DNA from: Zoogloeaceae bacterium
GTDB lineage: Bacteria; Pseudomonadota; Gammaproteobacteria; Burkholderiales; Rhodocyclaceae
Assembly: GCA_031267345.1 (NCBI GenBank)
Contig: JAIRZG010000094.1
Span: 1 to 11,289 of the forward strand
Direction: 5' to 3'
Length of the DNA: 11,289 bases
Made by a program: the position numbers and the translations under genes. Numbering within the stretch: position 1 is the stretch's first letter; every line of letters starts with the position of its first letter. Under the pieces are notes generated by a model. It was given only the letters and a program-made list of their open reading frames with translations. It was not told the origin of the DNA and searched no databases. Of this stretch, positions 1 through 6,988 are shown piece after piece.

Positions 1-207
1 CTGTGGTTTGCGGGCAAGCCGCAAGACCGGAACACGGGATTATCGTACTTTGGGGCGAGATACTACGACCCGCTGGTCGGGCGGTTCATGGGGATAGACC
101 TGCTCGCGTCACAAACAATGGACGACGATTTCGGACTATGTAACCTTTCGGGACGCGACAGCCTGTCGGTGTCGCAGGTTTGCCATTGTTCAATGGTAGT
201 CGTATAA
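1..207 (+). pseudogene. Rhs/YD-repeat protein, C-terminal core fragment (truncated)
   Basis: The reading frame is open from the first base of the window to the TAA at 205-207. Its first 35 or so residues carry the Rhs-associated core signature: G-L-S-Y-F-G-A-R-Y-Y-D-P, then G-R-F-M-G-I-D. In Rhs and related polymorphic toxins this core closes the YD-repeat shell and is normally followed by a D-P-x-G element, an N-x-Y-x-Y-V-x-N-N-P-like stretch and then a variable toxin tip. Here the frame leaves the consensus directly after G-I-D and ends 36 codons later in an unrelated tail containing no toxin domain I can name. I read it as the 3' end of an rhs gene, or a silent rhs core cassette, broken by recombination. 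A very short natural tip cannot be excluded. The gene starts outside the window. Confidence 0.75.
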
Positions 208-428
208 ATTTACTGTTGCCCTGTCCTGAAGAGCAGGTAGAATGGCTTCCTTGAAACAGTGGCGCGGAACTCTGATGATGCTGTATCTGGACTGCATGTG
301 CGCCAGGCTCAAACTCAAGTCAGGAAGCACTGAACGTAGATGCTCTGTCTTTTGCCTTGTCATATTTACAATCTGGTGCGTTTGAACTCGAAATGATTAA
401 AAAATTATGTTGTTCGGCAGGGAGGGTG
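208..428. other. Spacer between Rhs remnant and secretin operon
   Basis: This 221-bp stretch has no convincing gene. The frame of the downstream secretin is open back to 279 but offers only a TTG (357) and an ATG without a ribosome binding site (393). A TACAAT hexamer at 367-372 could be a sigma-70 -10 box, but no good -35 lies 16-18 bp upstream, so promoter assignment is weak. A short inverted pair (GCTTCCT near 245, AGGAAGC near 322) is too far apart to call a hairpin. The stretch may be partly debris from the event that cut the Rhs gene. Confidence 0.4.
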
Positions 429-2732
429 ATGAGCGGTCGCCGTGCGACGAAATACGCATGGACATTCTGTCTCCTGTTGGCGACAGGGGTGCTGTCCGGG
501 TGCGGGGGCATGATGGCGCACCGCGAAGGGCAAGCATTGATGGCGGAAGGTCAGATTGAACAGGGTCTGGCCAAGCTCGAAGAAGCTGTCCGGCTGGAAC
601 CCAGAAATGCGGAATATCGCATTGCGCTCGCCAACCATCGTCTATCCATTATCAACCGCATGATCTCCGACGCGGAAGCAGCACGTCGCGCGACCCGCTT
701 TCCGGATGCGGAAAAGCTCTACCGGGATGTGCTGATGCTTGATCCGGCAAATATCATGGCCAGTCAGGGACTGGATGCGCTCGGCAGGATACGGCGTCAC
801 CAGGTTGTGCTGGCAGAAGCCGCAGCGTTATTCAGACAAAGTTCGCCGACGGATTTGTCCAGTGCGTCAGAGAAGCTTCGCGCCATCCTTGCAGAAGATC
901 CGGATTTCACTTCGGCGCTCCTCCTGAAGGCTCGCATCGACGAACAGCGCGCCAAAATAATGAGGCCGGAAACCAGTCTGGCGGCAACTTTCAGGAAACC
1001 CATCTCGCTGGAATTTCGAGATGCGCCATTGAAATCGGTGCTGGAGATGATTTCAAAAGTGTCCGGGTTAAATTTTTTCTATGATCACGATATTCGTCCC
1101 GATCTGAAAACGACTATTTTCGCCAAAAACACCACCATCGAAGATGCCTTGCGGCTTATCCTGATCACCAGTCAGCTTGAATACAAGATTCTCAATGAAA
1201 ACTCCGTCCTGATCTATCCAAATACGCCGCAAAAGTTGAAGGAATATCAGACGCTGACCGTGCGCAGTTTTTATCTGACCAACGCCGACGTCAAGGAAGT
1301 CGCCAATTCGATCAGAACGCTTGTCAAGAGCAAGGATGTCGTGGTCGACGAACGTCTGGGCATTATCATCATGCGTGATACGCCCGAAGCGATCCGCATG
1401 GCGGAACGCATTGTGAACTTGCAGGACTTGAGCGATCCGGAAGTCATGCTCGAAGTTGAAATCATGGAAATCACACGCTCCCGACTGCTCGAACTCGGCA
1501 TCCAGTGGCCCAGCCAGATGTCGCTTTCGCCCTTGCAGGTCAGTGGTCAACCGTTAACCTGGTTGGATCTCCGGCAACTATCCATGGCCACGACTCAGGT
1601 CACCATCGGAAATGTGGTCGTCAATGCGCGCAAGGAGGATCAGGACGGAAACATTCTGGCGAATCCGCGCATTCGCGTACGCAACAAGGAAAAAGCCAAA
1701 ATCCAGATCGGCGACCGCGTACCTGTCATCACCACGACATCGACCTCGACCGGATTCGTCTCGGAATCGGTCAATTACGTAGATGTGGGGCTGAAGCTGG
1801 AAGTCGAACCCAATATTTATCTCAACAACGAAGTCGCCATCAAGATCAATCTGGAAGTTTCAAATCTGGTGCGCGAAATCGTCAGCGCTTCGGGCACCTT
1901 GTCATACCAGATCGGCACACGTGGCGCTTCCACGGTATTGCAATTGAAGGATGGCGAAACGCAAATCCTGGCGGGGCTAATCAACAATGAAGATCGAGCC
2001 ACCGCCAACAAGATTCCCCTGTTGGGCGAATTGCCGATCGCGGGTCGGCTGTTCGGTAGCCAGAAAGACGACAATCTGCGTAGCGAGATTCTGCTTTCCA
2101 TCACGCCGCGCATCGTGCGCTCCATCCGGCGTCCTGACATGCTGGACGCCGAATTTGAGTCCGGCACGGAAAACAGCATCGGCGCGCCGTCCTTGCGTCT
2201 TTCCACTGTTGAACCTGCTGGCGCACCCGCCAATGCTTCGGAGTCTCCGCCTGCATCGTCGACCGAAACGAGCACAGACGAAGATACTGCCGCGCCCGCC
2301 GCAACGGCAACAACCTCCACAAATGTTCCTCCAGTATTGAACTGGCAAGCGCCCGCACAAATCCGGGTCGGCGAGACATTCAACGCCATATTGCGCGTAA
2401 AAAGCGAAACCGCCCTGCGTGGTATGCCCGTCCTGTTGGGTTTCGATCCGCAAGTGTTGCAAGTGGTTGGTGTTCAGGAAGGCGACTTTTTCCGGAAAGG
2501 GGGCAGTCAGGCCAGTTTCAATTACCGCCAGGACCCTGCGCAAGGCAGGGTGTTTGCCGCCCTGGTGCGACAGGATACAGGGGTTAATGGCGAAGGCGCG
2601 CTGGTAACGGTCAGTTTCAAGGCCATCAAGTCCGGCGATACGCCGACCCGGTTGCAGCTTTTGTCCGCCACGCCCGACCCGGCTTCTTCCGTGGCGCTCC
2701 CGGTTGAGCAAAGTCTGCGGGTGCTGCCATGA
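429..2732 (+). CDS. TPR-secretin lipoprotein with C-terminal cohesin-like domain (GspD/MshL/PilQ type)
   Basis: An outer-membrane secretin subunit, expected to form the multimeric gated pore of a type II secretion or type IV pilus-like machine. Starting at the ATG at 429 (767 aa) puts AGGGAG just upstream and gives a lipoprotein signal peptide with lipobox L-S-G-C (Cys25); the frame is open further upstream but has no better start. In order there are TPR-like helices (about 27-140, motifs around L-E-P-R-N-A and L-D-P-A-N), an STN-type N0 domain (about 190-266, from F-R-K-P-I-S-L-E-F), a secretin N1-like domain (about 277-340), and the secretin barrel (about 406-565, with I-L-A-N-P-R-I and later I-P-L-L-G-E-L-P-I-A-G-R-L-F). 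A low-complexity Ala/Pro/Ser/Thr linker follows (about 570-632), then a cohesin-like beta domain (about 633-760, with L-G-F-D-P-Q-V-L-Q-V-V). The stop overlaps the next gene's ATG (ATGA), implying translational coupling to the pseudopilins. The family call is firm; the exact system is not. Confidence 0.9.
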   Translation: MSGRRATKYAWTFCLLLATGVLSGCGGMMAHREGQALMAEGQIEQGLAKLEEAVRLEPRNAEYRIALANHRLSIINRMISDAEAARRATRFPDAEKLYRDVLMLDPANIMASQGLDALGRIRRHQVVLAEAAALFRQSSPTDLSSASEKLRAILAEDPDFTSALLLKARIDEQRAKIMRPETSLAATFRKPISLEFRDAPLKSVLEMISKVSGLNFFYDHDIRPDLKTTIFAKNTTIEDALRLILITSQLEYKILNENSVLIYPNTPQKLKEYQTLTVRSFYLTNADVKEVANSIRTLVKSKDVVVDERLGIIIMRDTPEAIRMAERIVNLQDLSDPEVMLEVEIMEITRSRLLELGIQWPSQMSLSPLQVSGQPLTWLDLRQLSMATTQVTIGNVVVNARKEDQDGNILANPRIRVRNKEKAKIQIGDRVPVITTTSTSTGFVSESVNYVDVGLKLEVEPNIYLNNEVAIKINLEVSNLVREIVSASGTLSYQIGTRGASTVLQLKDGETQILAGLINNEDRATANKIPLLGELPIAGRLFGSQKDDNLRSEILLSITPRIVRSIRRPDMLDAEFESGTENSIGAPSLRLSTVEPAGAPANASESPPASSTETSTDEDTAAPAATATTSTNVPPVLNWQAPAQIRVGETFNAILRVKSETALRGMPVLLGFDPQVLQVVGVQEGDFFRKGGSQASFNYRQDPAQGRVFAALVRQDTGVNGEGALVTVSFKAIKSGDTPTRLQLLSATPDPASSVALPVEQSLRVLP

Positions 2733-3223
2733 TGCCCGGATACGCACTATTCCGTCGTCAATGGAGTGGGTTTTCTTTTATTGAACTGATGATCACCCTG
2801 GCGATCATGGCCGTGCTTGTGGCGGTGGCCGTTCCTTTGCTGCAAATCAATATGCAGCGTCAAAAAGAACGGGAACTGCGTACCGCGCTCACGGAAATCC
2901 GCGAGGCGCTGGACGCCTACAAACGCGCCAGCGAACAGGGGCGCATTACCCTGCGTATTGACGAATCGGGTTATCCCTCTTCGCTCGAACAACTGGTGAT
3001 GGGCGTCGAAGATGAGCGTAGCCCGAACCGACAAAAAATGTACTTTCTGCGCCGTCTGCCGATTGACCCGATGCTGCCGCCGCCATCGGACGGCAAACCA
3101 GCTTGGGGACTGCGTAGCTACGAATCGCCGTCAGACTATCCTGCTGAAGGAGAAGATGTGTTCGACGTATATTCCCTTTCTGACAAGGTTGGTCTGAACG
3201 GGGTTCCCTATCGGAAATGGTGA
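2729..3223 (+). CDS. Type II secretion-like pseudopilin (first of three)
   Basis: A 164-aa protein with a class III (prepilin) signal: a short basic leader ends at Gly14, cleavage is predicted between Gly14 and Phe15, and the mature N-terminus reads F-S-F-I-E-L-M with Glu at +5, followed by a hydrophobic helix of about 20 residues. Prepilin peptidase (not in this window) would cleave and N-methylate it. The C-terminal half has the GspG-like layout: R-L-P-I-D-P, then W-G-L-R-S-Y, then an acidic stretch running into F-D-V-Y-S-L-S. In GspG that region binds calcium; the acidic residues here are compatible, but calcium binding is inference. Its ATG overlaps the secretin stop, so it is co-translated with the pore. 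It is probably a structural pseudopilin of the fibre served by that secretin. Confidence 0.85.
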   Translation: MMPGYALFRRQWSGFSFIELMITLAIMAVLVAVAVPLLQINMQRQKERELRTALTEIREALDAYKRASEQGRITLRIDESGYPSSLEQLVMGVEDERSPNRQKMYFLRRLPIDPMLPPPSDGKPAWGLRSYESPSDYPAEGEDVFDVYSLSDKVGLNGVPYRKW

Positions 3224-3226
3224 CAC

Positions 3227-3616
3227 ATGCGCGATAACGTACAAAAGCGGAACGGTTTCACCCTCATCGAAATACTGATCGTCATGGCGATCGTGGCCTT
3301 GTTGCTTACGATCGCGCTGCCGCGTTACTTTGGCTCCCTGGAAAGATCCAAGGATGTCGCCTTGCAGGAAAACCTGAAAGTTCTACGTCTCTCTCTGGAC
3401 AGATTCTATGTCGACAAGGGGCGGTATCCGCAAGTTTTGGAAGAACTGGTCGAACAAAAATACCTGCGCGCCGTGCCTGTCGATCCCATCACGGAATCCG
3501 CAGACACTTGGGTGTTGATCCCTGCGCGCAACGAAGAAGAGGAGGAGGGTATTGGCGACGTAAAAAGCGGAGCTCCCGGTACAACCAAGGATGGACGTTC
3601 CTATGGCGAACTCTGA
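3227..3616 (+). CDS. Type II secretion-like pseudopilin (second of three, GspG-like)
   Basis: A 129-aa protein with a textbook prepilin N-terminus. The leader ends K-R-N-G, cleavage is predicted after Gly10, and the mature end is F-T-L-I-E-I-L-I-V-M with Glu at +5, followed by a transmembrane/assembly helix ending at A-L-P-R-Y-F. The globular part keeps the GspG-like elements R-Y-P (as in G-R-Y-P-Q), L-V-E-Q-K-Y-L, and V-P-V-D-P, but it is short and ends in a Glu-rich, Gly-rich tail rather than the full calcium loop. It begins three bases after the preceding stop with only a weak Shine-Dalgarno, and the next gene starts inside its 3' end, so it sits in the middle of one operon. It could be the major pseudopilin because it has the best N-terminal consensus of the three; that ranking is inference. 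Confidence 0.88.
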   Translation: MRDNVQKRNGFTLIEILIVMAIVALLLTIALPRYFGSLERSKDVALQENLKVLRLSLDRFYVDKGRYPQVLEELVEQKYLRAVPVDPITESADTWVLIPARNEEEEEGIGDVKSGAPGTTKDGRSYGEL

Positions 3617-4145
3617 ATGTCTAACCACTGATAAACGCCTCCAGACAGGATTCAGCTACCTCTGGATGCTGCTTCTGGTCGCTTTGATGGGTGTGGGTCT
3701 GACCGTGGTGGCGGAAGTAGACAGCACGGTAGCCCGCCGTGATCAGGAAAAAATGCTATTGGCGACAGGGCGACAATTCCAGATTGCCATTGGCCGCTAT
3801 TACGAAGGTATGCAAGTCGGTGGTCGGAACGAATACCCTGCGCGTCTGGAAGACCTGCTGCAAGATTCACGTTACCCCGGTACGGTGCGCCACCTGCGTA
3901 AAATTTTCGTCGATCCGATGACGGGCAAAGCGGAATGGGGATTGGCCAAAATTGGCGACCACATCGTTGGTGTGTACTCCCTGTCGACAAAAACACCCAT
4001 CAAGCAGGCAAATTTTGAAGCTGAGGCCAGTCGCTTTGCCGACGCCAAGAAATATACTGACTGGATATTCACCTACCCGCCGGATTTGATTGTAAAAACG
4101 GACGCGCAACAAGTTATTGAACCGTCAGATCGACCCACTCAGTGA
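3603..4145 (+). CDS. Atypical pseudopilin lacking Glu+5 (third of three)
   Basis: This 180-aa product (184 aa if translation begins at the in-frame ATG at 3591) overlaps the end of the preceding gene. I prefer 3603 because AAGGA at 3587-3591 is better spaced for it; the same motif abuts the 3591 ATG. The leader ends L-Q-T-G and the mature N-terminus is F-S-Y-L-W-M-L-L-L-V, a prepilin-like cleavage site and helix with Trp where the conserved Glu+5 should be. After the helix come A-R-R-D-Q-E-K-M and G-R-Q-F, followed by V-D-P-M-T-G and W-G-L, resembling the first pseudopilin. Absence of Glu+5 is known for the GspK minor pseudopilin, which caps the fibre tip, so a tip or initiator role is a reasonable inference. 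I believe similar proteins lacking Glu+5 accompany cohesin-secretins in other betaproteobacteria, but this is from memory. It is the last gene of the operon; no clear terminator follows. Confidence 0.82.
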   Translation: MANSECLTTDKRLQTGFSYLWMLLLVALMGVGLTVVAEVDSTVARRDQEKMLLATGRQFQIAIGRYYEGMQVGGRNEYPARLEDLLQDSRYPGTVRHLRKIFVDPMTGKAEWGLAKIGDHIVGVYSLSTKTPIKQANFEAEASRFADAKKYTDWIFTYPPDLIVKTDAQQVIEPSDRPTQ

Positions 4146-4242
4146 GGTCAGATCCATTTGACCCGATCCCCAACCGCATCTCGAAGTGGCATTTGGTGAT
4201 ACGACTCTGCTGGGTACTTCGATACCATTGGCTCGTGAGGGA

Positions 4243-4590
4243 TGACCTTGCCCCTGATTTTCGTATCCCTTAGCGGTGTTCATATTTCGGACTGAAACCC
4301 TCTTGTCAGCGTTTCTCGAACTGCATCGGGCTAAGGTAGTTCAAGGTGGAATGCAAGCAGGATTGATTGTACCAAAGCAGCCAGTCCAGGGTTTCGTCTT
4401 TTGCCTGGCGTCTGGCGGCAAAGCGTTGTCCATGCAGGCGTTCCACTTTCAGTGAGCCGAACAGCGTTTCACTGCAAGCATTACCCCAACAGTTGCCACG
4501 CCGACTCATGGAGACCGTAATGCCATAGTGTTTGAGCGTCTCCCGAAAATCGTCGCTGGCGTATTGACTGCCGCGATCAGGGGTAGAACA
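4243..4590 (-). mobile_element. IS3-family element, 3' remnant with one terminus
   Basis: The right part of an insertion sequence survives: the 3' portion of orfB (4306-4587, minus strand) and about 60 bp of flank. That flank contains TGACCTTGCCCCTGATTT at 4243-4260, which has the TG-start and C-rich character of IS3-family terminal repeats. The other end, orfA and most of orfB are missing, leaving about 350 bp of a usual 1.2-1.5 kb. The inner breakpoint lies just upstream of the D-R-G-S-Q-Y codons. The terminal-repeat call rests on resemblance only, since the partner end is absent and no target duplication can be tested. Confidence 0.65.
4306..4587 (-). pseudogene. IS3-family transposase orfB, C-terminal fragment
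   Basis: The minus-strand frame encodes the C-terminal third of a DDE (rve-type) integrase of the IS3 family. It starts at D-R-G-S-Q-Y-A-S, which holds the second catalytic Asp, continues through M-S-R-R-G-N-C-W-G-N-A, then S-E-T-L-F-G-S-L-K-V-E with the catalytic Glu, and closes with W-Y-N-Q-S, H-S-T-L-N-Y-L-S-P and the usual Phe-x-x near the stop. The frame stays open upstream to an ATG at 4675-4677, but those residues do not resemble an integrase, so I take the homologous part only. The first catalytic Asp and the helix-turn-helix orfA are gone, so it cannot transpose by itself. Confidence 0.85.
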
Positions 4591-4781
4591 AGCAGTCCTA
4601 TATGGACTCCTCCTGCCTTGCAAGAAAAAGAAGTGATCCGAGAAAGGGTGCGACTGCATTCGTATATCCGGTCTCACTCAGTGCGGCGGTGCGCTACGAG
4701 AAAACGGAGCGAAGCTACATGGCCTGGTCATGATTGCCGCCGCCATTATCGCCTTCCGGAAGGCGTCAAGAAAAATAAATA
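4591..4781. other. Uncharacterised spacer between IS remnant and serS region
   Basis: About 190 bp with no frame I can assign to a family. It holds a perfect 16-bp palindrome, CGCCTTCCGGAAGGCG, at 4750-4765, followed by an A/T-rich tract (4768-4788). There is no T-run next to the palindrome on either strand, so it is not a standard terminator; it might be a protein-binding site or chance. The stretch is probably degraded DNA from the IS event. Confidence 0.4.
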
Positions 4782-4898
4782 TTATTTACGGATAAGTCCT
4801 GAACAAATATCTCGTGACGATAATATGGTTGGATCAAAATTGCTGCCCGTGCTGACGATTCCGCCGGAGGGGTCGATGTTTCGCCCGTCTTCCATCAT
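4782..4898 (-). CDS. Possible 38-codon ORF translationally coupled to serS
   Basis: On the minus strand an ATG (4896-4898) overlaps the serS stop in an ATGA arrangement. The frame (M-M-E-D-G-R-N-I-D-P-S-G-G-I-V-S) runs 38 codons to a TAA at 4782-4784. The ATGA overlap is the typical geometry of translational coupling. I recognise no family, and a frame this short can arise by chance in the A/T-rich tail. It may be a real small protein, the stub of a longer downstream gene, or noise; I favour noise or stub slightly. Confidence 0.25.
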   Translation of the reverse strand: MMEDGRNIDPSGGIVSTGSNFDPTILSSRDICSGLIRK

Positions 4899-6163
4899 CT
4901 ATCCGCGATGTAGCGTTTCAGGACATCGGGGACGCGGATGCTGCCGTCGGGGTTCTGGTGGTTTTCGCAGATGGCTACCAGCGTCCGACCCACCGCCAGC
5001 GCCGAGCCGTTCAGGGTGTGCGCCAGTTCCGGCTTCATTTTTTCGTTGCGAAAACGCGCCTGCATTCTCCGGGCCTGAAAATCGCCAAAATTGGAACAGG
5101 AAGAAATTTCCCGGTAGGTGTTCTGCGCGGGCAACCAGACTTCCAGATCGTAGGTCTTGGCGGCGGCAAAGCCCATATCGCCTGTTGACAACACGATGCG
5201 CCGGTAAGGCAATTCCAGTTGCTCCAGGATGATCTCGGCATGTCGGGTCAATTCCTCGTGCGCTTCCCGGGATTTTTCGGGGCGCACAATCTGCACCAGT
5301 TCCACCTTCTCGAACTGGTGCTGGCGAATCATGCCGCGCGTGTCGCGTCCGGCGGAACCGGCTTCGGAACGAAAACAGGGCGTGTGACAAACGAATTTCA
5401 GGGGCAATGATTCGGCGGCGAGAATCTCGCCGCGCACGATATTGGTCACGGGCACTTCCGCCGTGGGAATCAGGTAGAGCGGCGATTCGTTGTCACCTCT
5501 GGGCGTTCGGAACAGGTCTTCCTCAAACTTGGGCAACTGCCCGGTGCCGTAAAGACTGTCCCGATTCACCAGATAGGGCACGTATAGCTCGGTATAGCCA
5601 TGTTCGATGGTGTGGGTATCGAGCATGAACTGAATCAACGCCCGTTGCAGACGCGCGAGAAATCCCTTCAACACCACAAAGCGCGCGCCGGAAATTTTCG
5701 CAGCGACGGCGAAATCCATCTGTCCTGACGCTTCGCCCAGTTCAACGTGATCGCGGACGGGAAAATCAAAGGCGCGCGGCGCGCCCCAACGCTTCAATTC
5801 CACATTGTCCTTTTCGTCCGCGCCGACGGGAACGGACGCATCCGGCAGATTGGGCAGCGTCGCCAGAATGGCGTTGAAGTCTTCCAGCAGCGTGCTTAAC
5901 CGCGCCTCCGCCGCTTCCAGTTCGCTTTTCAGGGCGGCGACCTGCGCCAACAGCGCGTCGGCGTTTTCACCCTTGCTTTTCAGGACGCCAATCTGGCGGG
6001 AGAGTACGTTGCGCTGGTTTTGCAATTCCTGGGTGCGCGTCTGCAAGGCTTTGCGTTCGGCTTCCAGCGCGGTGAATCCGGAAAAATCAATCGTTTTGCC
6101 GCGCGTCGCCAGACGTTTGGCAACGTCATCGAGCTGATTGCGGAGCAGTTGAATATCGAGCAT
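4895..6163 (-). CDS. serS: Seryl-tRNA synthetase
   Basis: Cytoplasmic class II aminoacyl-tRNA synthetase charging tRNA-Ser (and tRNA-Sec) with serine in an ATP-dependent reaction. The product is 422 aa from the ATG at 6161-6163 (M-L-D-I-Q-L-L-R-N-Q, the usual family start, with GGAG nine bases upstream); an ATG nine codons earlier is in frame but lacks family support. Residues about 25-100 form the long antiparallel coiled-coil arm that grips the tRNA-Ser variable arm. The catalytic core follows: T-A-E-V-P (about 234-238), motif 2 with F-R-S-E-A-G (about 264-269) and R-Q-H-Q-F-E-K-V-E-L, and motif 3 around L-N-G-S-A-L-A-V-G-R (about 384-393). Length and motifs are complete, so it should be functional. 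It is divergent from yciB across a 98-bp gap. Confidence 0.98.
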   Translation of the reverse strand: MLDIQLLRNQLDDVAKRLATRGKTIDFSGFTALEAERKALQTRTQELQNQRNVLSRQIGVLKSKGENADALLAQVAALKSELEAAEARLSTLLEDFNAILATLPNLPDASVPVGADEKDNVELKRWGAPRAFDFPVRDHVELGEASGQMDFAVAAKISGARFVVLKGFLARLQRALIQFMLDTHTIEHGYTELYVPYLVNRDSLYGTGQLPKFEEDLFRTPRGDNESPLYLIPTAEVPVTNIVRGEILAAESLPLKFVCHTPCFRSEAGSAGRDTRGMIRQHQFEKVELVQIVRPEKSREAHEELTRHAEIILEQLELPYRRIVLSTGDMGFAAAKTYDLEVWLPAQNTYREISSCSNFGDFQARRMQARFRNEKMKPELAHTLNGSALAVGRTLVAICENHQNPDGSIRVPDVLKRYIADR

Positions 6164-6228
6164 GAAAATGAACTCCAGGCAAGGCGGCAAAGCGCGAATT
6201 ATGTATCAGGGCGCAGAAGAAGGACAGG

Positions 6229-6234
6229 TATAAT
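6229..6234 (+). promoter_or_regulatory. Candidate -10 box for yciB
   Basis: A perfect TATAAT lies 28 bp before the yciB start codon, inside the 98-bp divergent region shared with serS. The spacing suits a short leader. No good -35 hexamer is visible at 16-18 bp spacing, so the promoter is either weak or activator-assisted; the call rests on the -10 alone. Confidence 0.4.
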
Positions 6235-6261
6235 GCCGCCTTTGCCTTTTGTCCCGCAAGC

Positions 6262-6876
6262 ATGAAATTTCTTTTTGATCTTTTCCCGGTCATCCTGTTT
6301 TTTGTGACCTTCCGCTACACGCACCAGCATTCTGATATGGCAAATGAATTGGCTGGCCGCTTTCTGGGCGAGGTGAATCCGGCCCAAGCGCCCATTTTAC
6401 TGGCGACCGTGGTGGTCATCCTGGCGACCCTGGCGCAAATCATTTATGTCCGGCTGCGGCATGGCAAGGTGGAAAGAATGCTGTTGTTGAGCTTTGCGCT
6501 GGTGGCGGCTTTTGGCGGCCTCACCCTGCTTTTGCAGGATGACAACTTCATCAAGTGGAAGCCGACCGTGCTGTATTGGGTGATGGCGGTCAGCATGACC
6601 GTTGCCGCGCTGTGCAAGCGCAACGCCCTGCGCCTGATGCTTTCCGAAAAAATCGAACTACCGGAGACCGCCTGGTTGCGGCTCAATTTTGCCTGGATCG
6701 GTTTTTTTGTCTTCATGGGCGCGCTCAACCTTTTCGTGGCCTACCGCTATCCGACCGAAGTCTGGGTGGATTTCAAGCTCTTTGGCGGCATGGGCTTGCT
6801 GCTGCTGTTCGCGCTGGCGCAGGGGGTCTATCTGTCCCGTTTCATCAAGGAAGACGCCGCAGACCCTCACGTCTGA
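6262..6876 (+). CDS. yciB: YciB/IspZ family inner-membrane septation protein A
   Basis: An integral inner-membrane protein of the YciB (IspZ, septation protein A) family. Family members affect septation and the cell envelope and in E. coli interact with division and elongation proteins; no enzymatic reaction is established. The N-terminus M-K-F-L-F-D-L-F-P-V-I-L-F-F is the family signature. Several hydrophobic segments are visible (about 3-20, 45-62, 72-88, 92-112, 145-165, 175-195), fitting the multi-pass topology. Family motifs include W-K-P-T-V-L-Y-W near the middle and W-L-R-L-N-F-A-W-I-G-F-F late. At 204 aa it is longer than the E. coli protein, with the extra length mainly in the region after the first helix. 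It precedes ppiC, separated by 112 bp. Confidence 0.93.
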   Translation: MKFLFDLFPVILFFVTFRYTHQHSDMANELAGRFLGEVNPAQAPILLATVVVILATLAQIIYVRLRHGKVERMLLLSFALVAAFGGLTLLLQDDNFIKWKPTVLYWVMAVSMTVAALCKRNALRLMLSEKIELPETAWLRLNFAWIGFFVFMGALNLFVAYRYPTEVWVDFKLFGGMGLLLLFALAQGVYLSRFIKEDAADPHV

Positions 6877-6988
6877 GCAGGGCATATGTTGCCAGTCGTA
6901 AGTAAATGGGCGCGGCTTATTCCGCCGGTTTCTTTCGGCTGGTATCATACGCATCCGTTTTTCTTTTTCCTGGAAGGATGTTTCACCC

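Noticed and set aside
357..428. Upstream extension of the secretin to a TTG at 357 or an ATG at 393
   Set aside because: Neither has a ribosome binding site, and both would place 12-24 extra residues before a well-formed lipoprotein signal peptide that begins at 429.
1977..2747. A 256-codon minus-strand frame under the secretin's C-terminal half
   Set aside because: It is opposite conserved secretin and cohesin-like codons and has no promoter, ribosome binding site or domain.
4750..4765. Palindrome CGCCTTCCGGAAGGCG as the serS terminator
   Set aside because: No T-run adjoins it on the minus strand and the loop would be only CCGG; it is noted as a palindrome only.
4528..5232. A 234-codon plus-strand frame across the IS remnant and the end of serS
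   Set aside because: It is antisense to the transposase fragment and serS, with Arg/Pro/Ser-rich composition and no recognisable family.
6164..6190. Earlier serS start giving nine additional residues
   Set aside because: The extra residues are not part of the family N-terminus, and the ATG at 6161-6163 has GGAG at good distance.
6924..6939. Hairpin GCCG...CGGC after yciB as a terminator
   Set aside because: It has a four-pair stem without an adjacent T-run; too weak, and it overlaps the probable ppiC promoter region.
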